NCBI GenBank assembly: GCA_902567945.1
Contig: CACFOC010000003.1
Location: 1-47,733, forward strand
Reading direction: 5' to 3'
From: an uncultured Pelagibacteraceae bacterium
Lineage (GTDB): Bacteria > Pseudomonadota > Alphaproteobacteria > Pelagibacterales > Pelagibacteraceae
Length of the DNA stretch: 47,733 nt
Shown: positions 39,035-47,733 of the stretch, in pieces
Layout of the letters: each line of letters starts with the position of its first letter
Position numbering within the stretch: position 1 is the first letter of the stretch
Position numbers and translations under genes: made by a program
Notes under the pieces: model-generated
Databases searched by the model: none
Seen by the model: the letters and a program-made list of their open reading frames with translations, nothing else
What the model was told of the DNA's origin: nothing

Positions 39035-39467
39035 TTCTGTAGCTCTTTTTTCAAAAGCATCAGCTATTTTTTTTAGGCCAATATTAAAGGATTTAGCCAT
39101 TAGTATATTTAAAATTTTATTTTTTCAATTCAAAATTTATATGAAATTCTATCTCACTATTTTCCTTTATTTGATTAAAAATCCATTTATTTTCAAGATA
39201 TTTTAAAGGACCATTCATGTTAGTTACGTAGATTATGTCATTATATTTTTCATAAGTAACGAAACTTTTATATGTCTCGTTAAAAAAACTTTTTCCTATT
39301 GTAAGATCGGCTATAATTTCAACTTTATCTCCCTTATCATTTTTGCTGTAAATTTTACTATCTAAGCACCAAGGTACAAATTCTGGATACTTTTCTATAT
39401 CAAGAATCATTGTAATTAGGTTTTGTTTAGAACAGGATATTTCTTTTTTTATTGAAGCGGATGGCAT
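39017..39467 (-). CDS. COQ10/RatA-type START-domain protein, frame broken
   Basis: A small SRPBCC/START protein of the Coq10 (ubiquinone-binding) and RatA group. The start [20 protein letters not shown] followed by [12 protein letters not shown] is typical. A stop appears at 39117, after only 116 residues, because of an A6 run (39120-39125). With five As, translation continues [17 protein letters not shown] and ends in [13 protein letters not shown] at 39017, giving about 149 residues, the usual family length. The position next to lipA, and overlapping its end by 19 bases, is conserved in alphaproteobacteria. Confidence 0.85.
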
Positions 39468-40393
39468 TCTGCTTGCTTTTCTCTTAATTTCTTCATTTTA
39501 TAAAAATCTTCATCGGCGTGATAAGAAGACCTTGTAAGTGGAGAAGAAGCAACAATTAAAAAACCTTTTGATAATGCTAATTCTTTTAAATTCTCTAAAT
39601 TCGTCTGGATGCACATAACGATTTAATGGAAAGTGTTTTACTGTAGGTTGTAGGTACTGGCCAATAGTTAAAAAATCTACATTAGCAGATAATAAATCAT
39701 CCATGACTTGGAGTACTTCATCCTTTGTTTCTCCTAACCCAAGCATAATACCAGACTTAGTAAATATTTTTTTTTTTGTTAATCTCTTTAACAGTTTTTA
39801 ATAAATTTAAAGAAGCAAAATAACGAGAGCCTGGTCTTACGGACCTATATAAACTTGGAACAGTTTCAATATTGTGGTTAAAAACATCTGGATTAGCGTT
39901 GACAACTTTGGCATACGCTTCACCTTTTCTTAAAAAGTCAGGTGTTAGAGCTTCTATTGTAGTATTTTTATTTATTTTCCTTATTTCTAATATAACTTTC
40001 GAAAAGTGTTGAGCTCCACCATCCTTAAGGTCATCTCTATCAACTGATGTTATGACTACATGTTTTAAATTTAATTCTCTAGTAGCTTCAGCTATTTTTG
40101 TCGGTTCAAGAGGATCTAAAATATTAGGTTTTCCTGTCTTAACGTTACAAAAACTACATGCGCGTGTACAAATATCTCCCATAATCATAAATGTTGCATG
40201 TTTTGAACTCCAGCATTCTGAAATATTTGGACAGCTAGCTTCTTGACATACTGTGTGAAGTTTTTTTTTGTTTATAATATTTTTAGTTTCGAAATAATTT
40301 TTGTGTATCCAAAATTTTAGTTCTTATCCATTTTGGTTTTTTTTTAATTAAATGTATAGGATTATTTATTTTTTCAGGATGTCTAATTGTCAT
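39449..40393 (-). CDS. lipA: Lipoyl synthase LipA, three frame breaks
   Basis: A radical SAM enzyme that inserts sulfur into octanoyl groups to make lipoate for dehydrogenase complexes and glycine cleavage. The reconstructed protein is about 313 residues, starting [20 protein letters not shown]. It has the auxiliary cluster motif [12 protein letters not shown], the radical SAM motif [15 protein letters not shown], and ends in [10 protein letters not shown]. Breaks are at 40298-40302 (one extra A), 39767-39777 (A11, ten expected) and 39584-39587 (one extra A). Each repair restores a conserved sequence, for example [20 protein letters not shown]. It overlaps ftsB and ratA. All four elements around it are colinear with other alphaproteobacteria. 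Confidence 0.9.
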
Positions 40394-40688
40394 TAAATTT
40401 TTTATAAATTTTTTCGTTTGGCTTACCTACCATAAATTTTTCCCTATACAGTGTTTCAAGATAATCTAAATCAATTGTGTTAGTTAATAAATTATTTTTC
40501 ATTTCTATTATGTTCAGTTGATTTCTAATAGATTTTTTTTCAATTAATAATTGTTCTTTAATATTTAATTTTTCAATATATGAAACAAGACCTCTTTCGC
40601 CATCTAAAAGATTGAGAATTACATAAGAAAATAAAAGTATATTAACAAATATAAATTTTCTTAATCTGAATATTTGTAAAAGTTTCAT
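40383..40688 (-). CDS. ftsB: Septum formation initiator FtsB/DivIC-like
   Basis: A bitopic cell-division protein, about 101 residues. The ATG at 40688 (MKLLQIFRLRKF) is preferred over an upstream start at 40724, which would run into the enolase gene. It has one membrane helix (FIFVNILLFSYVILNLL), the small GERGLVSYIEKL turn, then a coiled coil (to about residue 80) and the C-terminal YLETLYREKFMVGKPNEKI. The position after eno is conserved. In many alphaproteobacteria pyruvate dehydrogenase genes follow; here lipA follows with an 11-base overlap. Confidence 0.87.
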   Translation of the reverse strand: MKLLQIFRLRKFIFVNILLFSYVILNLLDGERGLVSYIEKLNIKEQLLIEKKSIRNQLNIIEMKNNLLTNTIDLDYLETLYREKFMVGKPNEKIYKKFNDN

Positions 40689-40692
40689 ATGT

Positions 40693-41894
40693 TTAAACTT
40701 TAGCCATTTTTGCGTAACTTCCAAGCTCCTCTTCTATCCTTAATAAACGGTTGTATTTGGCGACTCTTTCAGATCTGGCTAAAGAACCTGTCTTAATTTG
40801 TGATGAATTTGTAGCAACAGCCAAATCAGAGATAAAAGTGTCTTCTGTATCACCAGATCTATGTGAAATTATTGTATGAAAATTATTTTTCTGGGCTAAA
40901 TGAATAACATCTAAAGTTTCGCTAACTGTACCAATTTGATTTAATTTAATTAATATTGAGTTAGCAGATTTTTCATCTATACCTCTTCTTAACCTTTTTA
41001 TATTCGTTGCAAATAAATCGTCACCTACGATTTGAATATTTGCATCATTTGTAAATTTTTTCCATGATTTCCAGTCATCTTCTGTAAAGGGATCTTCTAT
41101 TGATTTAATTGGATATTTTTTAATTAGATCGGAATAATAATCGATTGTTTTTGGTTTATTTAATTCATTTGCTGCTACATCCAAACATATTGTAATATCT
41201 TCGCCTGGCTTAAAACCTGATTTTTCAATTGCCTTTATTATTATTTTAATTGCTTCTTCGTTGTTTTGTAAATTAGGAGAAAATCCACCCTCGTCTCCAA
41301 CATTAGTAGTGTCTAACATTGATTTTAAGTTTTGAATTACTAAAAAACTTATTCTCATAGCTTCAGAAAATGTTTCAGCCTTATCAGGTCGAATCATAAA
41401 CTCTTGGATATCTAGATTGTTCTTTGCGTGTACACCTCCATTTATAATATTTAAAAGAGGAACGGGTAATTGGAAATTCTTGGAATTATCTATATATTTA
41501 AATAAAGAAATATTTTTTTTCAATTGCTGCTATTTTGCAGGATGCAATAGAAGCAGCCAAAATTGCATTAGCGCCTATTTTCTTCTTTCCTTCTGTTCCA
41601 TCTAAATCTATTAAAGTTTTATCTATTTTTTCTTTGATCACCGATTTCAATGTCTACTAGAGATTTTGCTATTGGTCCGTTTACATTATCAATTGCTTTA
41701 AAAACACTTTTACCAAGGTAATTTTTATTTTCTTTATCTCTTAATTCAAAAGCTTCATGGGTTCCTGTAGAAGCACCTGAAGGAATTATAGCTGACGCTC
41801 TAGAACCGTTATCTGAATAGATTTCAGCTTCTACTGTTGGATTTCCTCTGCTATCAAAAACTTGTCGACCCTTAATCTTTTTAATTTTTGCCAT
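40693..41894 (-). CDS. eno: Enolase, two frame breaks
   Basis: Converts 2-phosphoglycerate to phosphoenolpyruvate. Joined length is about 399 residues, starting [20 protein letters not shown]. Motifs include [60 protein letters not shown] and [18 protein letters not shown]. Frame breaks lie at 41633-41635 (one extra A, minus strand) and 41513-41520 (A8, seven expected). Repair gives [20 protein letters not shown] and [13 protein letters not shown]. An in-frame shortening of about 15 residues compared with E. coli occurs after CLDVAANEL. It overlaps the kdsA stop by 14 bases. Confidence 0.92.
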
Positions 41895-42716
41895 TCTTTA
41901 CTAACTGATCTATTTCAACAAGTTGATTTAACAAACTTGGCATTTTTGATAATGGGACCATGTTGGGTCCATCAGATGGAGCGTTATCTGGATCGGGATG
42001 TGTTTCCATAAAAATTGCTGCAACACCTACAGCGATTGCAGCTCGAGCAAGATATTCTACAAATTCTCTTTGTCCCCCACTTTTATCACCCATTCCACCA
42101 GGTTGTTGAACGGAATGTGTTGCATCAAAAACTACTGGATAACCATTTTTTGCCATAATGGGTAACGATCTCATATCAGACACTAAAGTATTATAACCGA
42201 AGCTTGCTCCTCTTTCGGTAACTAAAATATTTTTATTTCCCGAATCTTCAATTTTCTTTGTAACATTCACCATGTCCCATGGCGCTAGGAACTGTCCCTT
42301 CTTAACATTTATAACTTTTCCTGTTTGAGCGGCAGCAATAAGTAAATCTGTCTGCCTACATAAAAAAGCTGGTATCTGCAAAACATCTACATGTTTTGAA
42401 ACGACATTACACTGTTCTGAAGTATGCACGTCTGTTAAAACTGGTATTCCAAGATCTTTTCGAACCTTATCAAAAACTGGCAATGACTTTTCGAGACCAG
42501 CTCCTCTCTTTCCTTTTAAGCTAGTTCTGTTAGCTTTATCAAAGGATGTTTTATAAATTAGCCCTATCCCTAACTTTTCAGTAATCTTTTTTAACTCATT
42601 AGCAACTTCTAATGCATGTTTTTTTCATTCTCTAGTTGGCATGGACCCGCAATTAAAGTAAATGGACCTGTATTTGAAATATTTAATTTTCCGCATTTAA
42701 CAATTTTATTTTCCAT
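41881..42716 (-). CDS. kdsA: 3-deoxy-8-phosphooctulonate synthase KdsA, frame broken
   Basis: Condenses arabinose-5-phosphate and phosphoenolpyruvate to Kdo-8-phosphate for LPS, so the cell keeps a Kdo-containing outer membrane. Joined length is about 278 residues. The start is [20 protein letters not shown], then [20 protein letters not shown]. The C-terminal part shows [32 protein letters not shown] and [13 protein letters not shown]. At 42619-42625 the minus strand has A7 where five or eight fit the frame. The start forms TAATG with the pyrG stop. Confidence 0.92.
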
Positions 42717-44346
42717 TAGTTACCTCTCCTGTTTGTTTCTGCGGCTTTAATAAATGAGGAAAACAATGGATGTGGCGTAAAAGGTCTTGATTTAAATTCT
42801 GGATGAAACTGAACTCCAACAAACCATGGGTGATTTTTTAATTCTATTATTTCTGGAAGCATACCATCAGGCGATAAAGCAGAAAAAATTAATCCTTTTT
42901 TTTCAAAATCTTCTTTAAATTTAATATTAACCTCATACCTATGCCTGTGTCTCTCCTTAATTTTCTTTACAGAATATATTTTTGATATTAAAGAATTATT
43001 TTTTTTAAAACAGCGTCATATAAACCTAATCTCATAGTTCCACCTAAATTTTTCTCGCTTCCTTGAATTCTTTTCTTTCCTTTTTGCCACTCTTCTAATA
43101 ATCCCACTACTGGCGTACAATTATTTCCAAATTCGCTAGTAGATGCATTTTTAATATTTAATAAATTTCGTGCAGCTTCTATAATCGCCATTTGCATTCC
43201 AAAACAAATCCCAAAGAAAGGTATATTATTCAATCTTGCATATTTTATGGCAGCAATTTTACCTTCGCTGCCTCTTTTGCCAAATCCCCCCCTGGTATTA
43301 GGACACCAGATACATCTTTTAATAGCGATTTTATCTTTTCTGGTTTTAAATTCTCTGAGTCAATCCTCTTTAAACGGACTTTTACATTATTAGATATTCC
43401 TCCATGAATTAAAGCCTCATCTAAAGATTTATATGCATCCTTAAGATTTACATACTTGCCTATAATACCTATATTAACATCTTTTCTTGGATTTAATACC
43501 TTGGCAGTAATATTTTTCCATTTACTAAGGTCAGGTGATTTTTTATTTTTAATATTAAAGTGTGAGAGGACTCTATAATCTAATTTTTCTTTATGAAAGC
43601 TAATTGGAGCTTCATAAATAGTTCTAACATCTACAGTTTCAATTACATTATCTATATCAACATTACAAAATAAAGATATTTTTTTTTCTTTCTGCTTTTG
43701 GTATCTCTCTTTCTGATCTACAAATTATTATATCTGGTTGTATACCCAAGCTTCTTAACTCTTTTACTGAATGTTGGGTTGGTTTGGTTTTTAATTCGCC
43801 TGAGGCTTTTAAATAAGGAACTAAAGTTAAATGAATAAACAAACTATTTTTTTTTCCAATATCATTTGAAAATTGTCTTATAGCTTCAAGAAAAGGTAAA
43901 CTTTCTATATCGCCAACAGTACCTCCAATCTCGCAAATAATAAAATCTTCATTTTTTACATTTTGAGATATAAATTTTTTTATTCGGTCAGTAACATGCG
44001 GAACCACTTGAACTGTTCCTCCCAAGTAATCCCCTCTTCTTTCTTTTTTTATTATATCGCTATAAATACCACCTGTAGTGATGTTGTCTGATTGTGTAGC
44101 GGAGATTCCGGTAAATCTTTCATAGTGTCCAATATCTAAATCTGTTTCAGCTCCATCATCGGTAACAAAAACTTCTCCATGTTGAAATGGACTCATTGTT
44201 CCAGGATCAACATTTAAATATGGATCCAGTTTTCTAACTCTTACATTAAAACCTCTAAGTTGTAATAATGAAGCGAGCGAAGCTGAAGTGAGACCTTTAC
44301 CTAATGAGGAAACCACGCCGCCAGTGACAAATACATATCGCGCCAT
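42716..44346 (-). CDS. pyrG: CTP synthase, three frame breaks
   Basis: Makes CTP from UTP with glutamine. Joined length is about 542-543 residues. The synthetase domain starts [20 protein letters not shown], with [20 protein letters not shown] and [18 protein letters not shown]. The glutamine amidotransferase domain has VLIPGGFGKRG, the nucleophile Cys in [12 protein letters not shown], and the final [13 protein letters not shown]. Breaks are at 43679-43687 (A9, eight expected), 43286-43292 (G7, five or eight fit) and 42999-43006 (A8, nine or six fit). All are on mononucleotide runs. It follows secG and is coupled to kdsA. Confidence 0.93.
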
Positions 44347-44392
44347 GGAAGTATCTTATACTAAAATTTTAAAACAAAATAAAGACAAATTA

Positions 44393-44692
44393 TTACTCAG
44401 ATTTTGGAATCTTGGGCTCTGATGAATCTTCTTCAGTGTCAATTTTTTCTAAAATTGATGTATTTGATATTTCTTGATTTGATATTATTGTTAATGAAAT
44501 ACTAGTTATAATAAATAGTGTAGCAATAATTGCTGTTGCTTTAGTCAAAAAACCTCCAGCAGATCTTGAAGATATAAAACTTTCCTGAGAAGCTCCCAGA
44601 CCAAGAGCTCCACCTTCAGACTTTTGTAAAAGAATTACAATAACTAGCAAAACGGCCAAAATCACATCAAATACTAAAATTAAAAATTCCAT
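44393..44692 (-). CDS. secG: Preprotein translocase subunit SecG
   Basis: A small subunit of the SecYEG channel. The 99-residue product has two membrane helices and the family motif VILLQKSEGGALGLGASQES followed by FISSRSAGGFLTKATAI. The C-terminal tail is acidic. It starts five bases after tpiA and precedes pyrG, the conserved tpiA-secG-pyrG order of alphaproteobacteria. Confidence 0.93.
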   Translation of the reverse strand: MEFLILVFDVILAVLLVIVILLQKSEGGALGLGASQESFISSRSAGGFLTKATAIIATLFIITSISLTIISNQEISNTSILEKIDTEEDSSEPKIPKSE

Positions 44693-44697
44693 GGTTG

Positions 44698-45459
44698 TTA
44701 TGTATAGTAATTTTTTATTATATCAACAAACTTTTTTGGTGATCTTGAGGCTCCACCAATTAAAAAGCCATTAATTTCAGAAATAGATGAAAATTTAGCA
44801 ATATTTTTATCATTAACTGAGCCTCCATAAATTAAAATGGGTGATTTTTTTATTTTCAAAATTTTTTTTATTTCTCTTTTAACAAAAATAAATATTTTTT
44901 TCAGTTCACTCATATTAGGAATATTGCCAGTTCCAATCGACCAGACTGGTTCGTAAGCTATAATAATTTTTCTTGGATTATTTTTAATATTAAGAGATTC
45001 TCTTAATTGTTTTTTTATGACTGAAAATGTCTTTTTAGCTCTTTTTTCTTTCAATGTCTCTCCAATACAAAAAATAATTGTTAAATTAGCATTTAAAGCT
45101 GATTGAATTTTCATTTTAATTTTTTTATTATTATCACCATCTAGTCTGGACTCTGAGTGACCTAATATAATATATTCCGCACCAACTTTTTTTATCATCG
45201 AAGCACTTTCCGAACCAGTAAATGCACCATAACCTTCTTTGTGGTGACAATTTTGGGCACCAATTGAAATTGATTTGTATTTATTATTTTTTGAAAAAAA
45301 ATTAATAAGAGAATTTGGTATACATAATACAATTTTATTTCTTTTTCTCTTTTTTTTGAATTTTGATGAAACTTGATGTAATAATTTTATGCTTTTTATC
45401 TGGCTAATATCGCCAAACATTTTCCAATTACCTATAAAGTATACTAATTTATTTGTCAT
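44698..45459 (-). CDS. tpiA: Triosephosphate isomerase
   Basis: Interconverts dihydroxyacetone phosphate and glyceraldehyde-3-phosphate. The 253-residue product shows FIGNWKMFG with the substrate Lys, IILGHSESR with the electrophile His, the catalytic Glu in IIAYEPVWSIGTGNIP, and the phosphate loop ILIYGGSVNDKN and GFLIGGASRSPKKF. It is the first gene of the eight-gene minus-strand run and diverges from the PpiD-like gene over 56 bases. Confidence 0.94.
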   Translation of the reverse strand: MTNKLVYFIGNWKMFGDISQIKSIKLLHQVSSKFKKKRKRNKIVLCIPNSLINFFSKNNKYKSISIGAQNCHHKEGYGAFTGSESASMIKKVGAEYIILGHSESRLDGDNNKKIKMKIQSALNANLTIIFCIGETLKEKRAKKTFSVIKKQLRESLNIKNNPRKIIIAYEPVWSIGTGNIPNMSELKKIFIFVKREIKKILKIKKSPILIYGGSVNDKNIAKFSSISEINGFLIGGASRSPKKFVDIIKNYYT

Positions 45460-45515
45460 GATTCAAAATTTAATTTATAGAGTATTTAATTATATAACAA
45501 TAAAAAAAAACTAAT

Positions 45516-46964
45516 ATGTTAGGTGCAATTAGAAAATTCTCAAACACAATTTATGCAAAAATTGTTTTAGTTATAATCGCTATTCCTTTTGTTTTTTGGG
45601 GAATGGGAGATTTATTCAGAGGCGGTAGCCAAAATACAATAGTTAAAATTGGTGACGATAAAATATCTAAAAACGAATTTATTAATTACGTGAGAGTTTA
45701 TTCGTCTGCATATGCTTCTTTAGATGAAAAAATAATCGATGATTTATTAAATAAATTTATTGCCTACAAATTAATTTCAAAAGAAGTAGAATATTTTAAC
45801 ATTAAACTATCAGATAAATCGCTAAAAACAATTATTACAAATAAGAGAAATTTTAAAAGAGATAATGCTTTTTCTAGAACAGAATATGAAAAATTTTTAA
45901 TTGCAAATAATTTAAATGCATCTACATATGAAAAAAATATTGTTGAGCAAGAAAAAAAATTTCATCTACTTAACTTTATAGGAAGCGGAATAAAACCCTC
46001 CCTTATATCTATAAATCTTGAATACGATTCAATAAATCAAGAAAGATTAGTTCATATGATAAATTTAGATGAAGCTTTTTCTAATCAATTATTATTTACA
46101 GAAAAGGAAATTAAATCTCACTTTGATAGTAATAAGGAAAAATACAAAGATATATACAAGCATATAAATTATATAAAATTAAATCCAAAAAACTTAACTA
46201 CTGACAATGAATTTAGTGATTTATTTTTTAAAAAAATTGATGAAATTGATGATTTAATAGTAAACGGTGTTGCTTTCGATCAAATATTAAAAAAATTTAA
46301 CCTAGATTCATTTACAACTATAAATTTAAATAGAGAAGGCTTAGACAAAAATGTAGCAAGTCAAAAAGAAATTCCTAAAAATCTAATAAAAAACATTTTT
46401 AATATTAATGAATCCCAACCTGTAATTTTAGTACAAAGTAAAGATTCTTATTTTATTATTGAATTAATTAAAACTGAGGCAGTTTATAAAAAAATTTCTG
46501 AATCAAAAGTAAAAAGTGATGTAATAATAAATCTTAAAAATACAAAAAAAAGAAAATTAATTGCTAATTTAATTGATAAAATTAACAAAAATAATTTTAG
46601 CAAAATTGAGTTCGATCAATTTTTAAAAGAAAAGAATGTCCCTAAAAAAATACTAAAATTTACAAGTCGTAATGATGACAAAGCATTAAAAAAAGAAATT
46701 ATAAATCAAATTTATTCTTATCCAGAAAAGAAAGTAATTATTGTTGCAGATCTGGGATTTAAAGAAACTTACTTAGTATATATAGAAGAAATTAAACGAG
46801 CTACCATTAGTAAAAATTCTAAGGAATTTGAAGAATATTCTGAAATAACTAAAGCTAGGTTTACAAATAATATATATAATACTTACGATACATATCTTAA
46901 AAAAAAATATAAAATAGATATTAATTATCAAGCATTAGATAGTATTAAAAATAACTTTAAATGA
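45516..46964 (+). CDS. PpiD/SurA-N-type periplasmic foldase
   Basis: A 482-residue membrane-anchored periplasmic protein. The start MLGAIRKFSNTIYAKIVLVI with a single helix and the following FWGMGDLFRGG are typical of PpiD. It then has a SurA-N-like helical domain (to about residue 175). The region where a parvulin peptidyl-prolyl isomerase domain is expected (about residues 210-310) is weakly conserved: HINYIKLNPKNLT and AFDQILKKF are the only clear traces. Isomerase activity is therefore doubtful and a chaperone role more likely. The tpiA-ppiD-trpE setting is conserved in alphaproteobacteria. Its stop overlaps trpE (ATGA). Confidence 0.82.
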   Translation: MLGAIRKFSNTIYAKIVLVIIAIPFVFWGMGDLFRGGSQNTIVKIGDDKISKNEFINYVRVYSSAYASLDEKIIDDLLNKFIAYKLISKEVEYFNIKLSDKSLKTIITNKRNFKRDNAFSRTEYEKFLIANNLNASTYEKNIVEQEKKFHLLNFIGSGIKPSLISINLEYDSINQERLVHMINLDEAFSNQLLFTEKEIKSHFDSNKEKYKDIYKHINYIKLNPKNLTTDNEFSDLFFKKIDEIDDLIVNGVAFDQILKKFNLDSFTTINLNREGLDKNVASQKEIPKNLIKNIFNINESQPVILVQSKDSYFIIELIKTEAVYKKISESKVKSDVIINLKNTKKRKLIANLIDKINKNNFSKIEFDQFLKEKNVPKKILKFTSRNDDKALKKEIINQIYSYPEKKVIIVADLGFKETYLVYIEEIKRATISKNSKEFEEYSEITKARFTNNIYNTYDTYLKKKYKIDINYQALDSIKNNFK

Positions 46965-47733
46965 ATATAAGTGTAAATTTTAGTAATTTTAAAAAAAAAC
47001 ATAAAAATAAACAAAATCAAATAATATCGCATAAAGATAACTGCCGAGATAAAAAGATTATTGAAAATTTAATAAATAATTTTTTGAAAGAAAAAAATAG
47101 TTTTATTTTTGAATCTGTGGAAAAGAGGAAAATTAGAGGTCGTTATACAATATTTGGAGCAGATCCCGATAAAATCTGGGAATTTAAAGGAAATAAAATC
47201 AATGTTATTACTAACAAAAAAAAAAGAAATTAATTAAAGGTTTGCCATATCCTTATCTTAAAAAACTTATAAAAGATTTTTCTTTTAAACTACCAAAAAA
47301 TTTACCTCCTATTTGTTCACTATTAGTTGGTTATTTTTCATATGACATAATTCGGTATATTGAGAAAATACCAGACAAATGTAATGATGATTTAAAAATT
47401 CCTGATATAAGATTAATTAGACCAAAAACGATTATAATTCACGACAATTTACGTAAAAAACTTTATTTCATAATTAACTGCTTTGCAGATCAAAAAATCA
47501 CTAATTATAAAAAATATTACAATGATCAGCTACATAAAATTAAGCTTTTAAAAAGTCTAGCTTTTAATTACCAGCCCAGCAAGACAAAGCAATATAAAAA
47601 CAAAAATAAAATTATAGTAAAGTCAAATATTTCAAAAAATAAATTTAAAGAAATAGTATTAAAAGCAAAAAAATATATTGAAAAAGGAGATATTTTTCAG
47701 GTAGTGCTTAGTCAAAGATTTGAAACTAAATTA
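46961..47733 (+). CDS. trpE: Anthranilate synthase component I, 5' part, frame broken
   Basis: The chorismate-using subunit for tryptophan synthesis. About 257 N-terminal residues are present and the gene continues past the window end. Seen are the start MNISVNFSNFKKKHK, the feedback-binding region FIFESVEKRKIRGRYTIFGA, then ICSLLVGYFSYDIIRYIEK and finally KKYIEKGDIFQVVLSQRF, the start of the catalytic domain. At 47216-47225 an A10 run should be A11 (or A8); repair joins NVITNKKKK to KLIKGLPYPYLKK. The catalytic residues themselves lie beyond the window. Confidence 0.9.

Noticed and set aside
24172-47233. Reading the broken genes as real pseudogenes or as split proteins.
   Set aside because: Joined products are full length and conserved right through the breaks, the breaks cluster in one half of the window, and neighbouring genes in the same operons are intact.
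1-47733. CRISPR arrays, insertion sequences, prophage or restriction-modification and other defence genes.
   Set aside because: No regularly spaced repeats, terminal inverted repeats, transposase, integrase or known defence motifs were seen on either strand.

Overview
This window looks like core chromosome of a streamlined, strongly AT-rich alphaproteobacterium, most likely a marine SAR11/Pelagibacterales-type organism or a close relative. The basis is low GC, A/T-ending codons, very short or overlapping gene junctions (many ATGA and TAATG stop/start overlaps), no phage, insertion sequence, CRISPR or restriction genes, and classic alphaproteobacterial gene orders. I recognised this from protein motifs and synteny only; no database search was run.

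Layout. (1) 1-1826, plus strand: 3' part of uvrA and a small membrane protein of the PuuD N-terminal type. (2) 12685-1823, minus strand: one long, tightly packed run dgt-argS-(small membrane protein)-nagZ-scpA-scpB-tatA-tatB-tatC-serS-yajC-secD-secF. It combines nucleotide and tRNA housekeeping, chromosome segregation, and the Tat and Sec export accessory machinery. (3) 12726-13819, plus strand: erpA-xthA. (4) 19381-13812, minus strand: valS, ilvD and a mannose-1-phosphate guanylyltransferase. (5) 19449-19645: tRNA-Cys and tRNA-Asn. (6) 25213-19664, minus strand: the general amino-acid ABC transporter aapJ-aapQ-aapM-aapP, with a hairpin terminator after aapJ, followed by a secreted DUF6134-like protein and an XRE regulator. 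(7) 25454-29702: cytochrome c maturation split into ccmF-ccmG-ccmH (plus) facing ccmD-ccmE-ccmC (minus). (8) 36891-29747, minus strand: ntrY-ntrX-trkA-trkH-gpsA, then tRNA-Arg. (9) 36942-39034, plus strand: ispDF-pgpA-cinA C-terminal domain. (10) 45459-39017, minus strand: tpiA-secG-pyrG-kdsA-eno-ftsB-lipA-ratA. (11) 45516-47733, plus strand: a PpiD-like foldase and the 5' part of trpE.

How the genes work together. The window covers protein export (SecDFG, YajC, TatABC) and periplasmic folding (PpiD-like), cytochrome c assembly, nitrogen and potassium homeostasis (NtrYX beside TrkAH), uptake of amino acids, isoprenoid, phospholipid, lipoate, LPS-Kdo and CTP synthesis, glycolysis (TpiA, Eno) and translation (ValS, ArgS, SerS, three tRNAs).

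The most striking feature is technical or evolutionary rather than a new system. All genes left of 24.6 kb are intact. Between 24.6 and 47.7 kb I count 16 small frame-breaking indels in eleven genes (aapJ, ccmF, trkA, ntrX, ntrY, ratA, lipA, eno, kdsA, pyrG, trpE). Nearly all lie in short mononucleotide runs and each can be repaired to a full-length conserved protein. I list these as single genes with reconstructed extents and read the breaks as probable sequencing or assembly errors, with transcriptional slippage as a possible alternative at the longest A runs. I did not find a convincing undescribed system. The more interesting biological leads are gene-order contractions (no pdh-lpd block between ftsB and lipA, no SPOR domain in the gene between argS and nagZ), an NtrX without the sigma-54 GAFTGA loop, a perfect 12-bp inverted repeat in the aapJ leader, and a rearranged, split ccm locus. 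No gene-free stretch exceeds 300 bases once the broken genes are joined.
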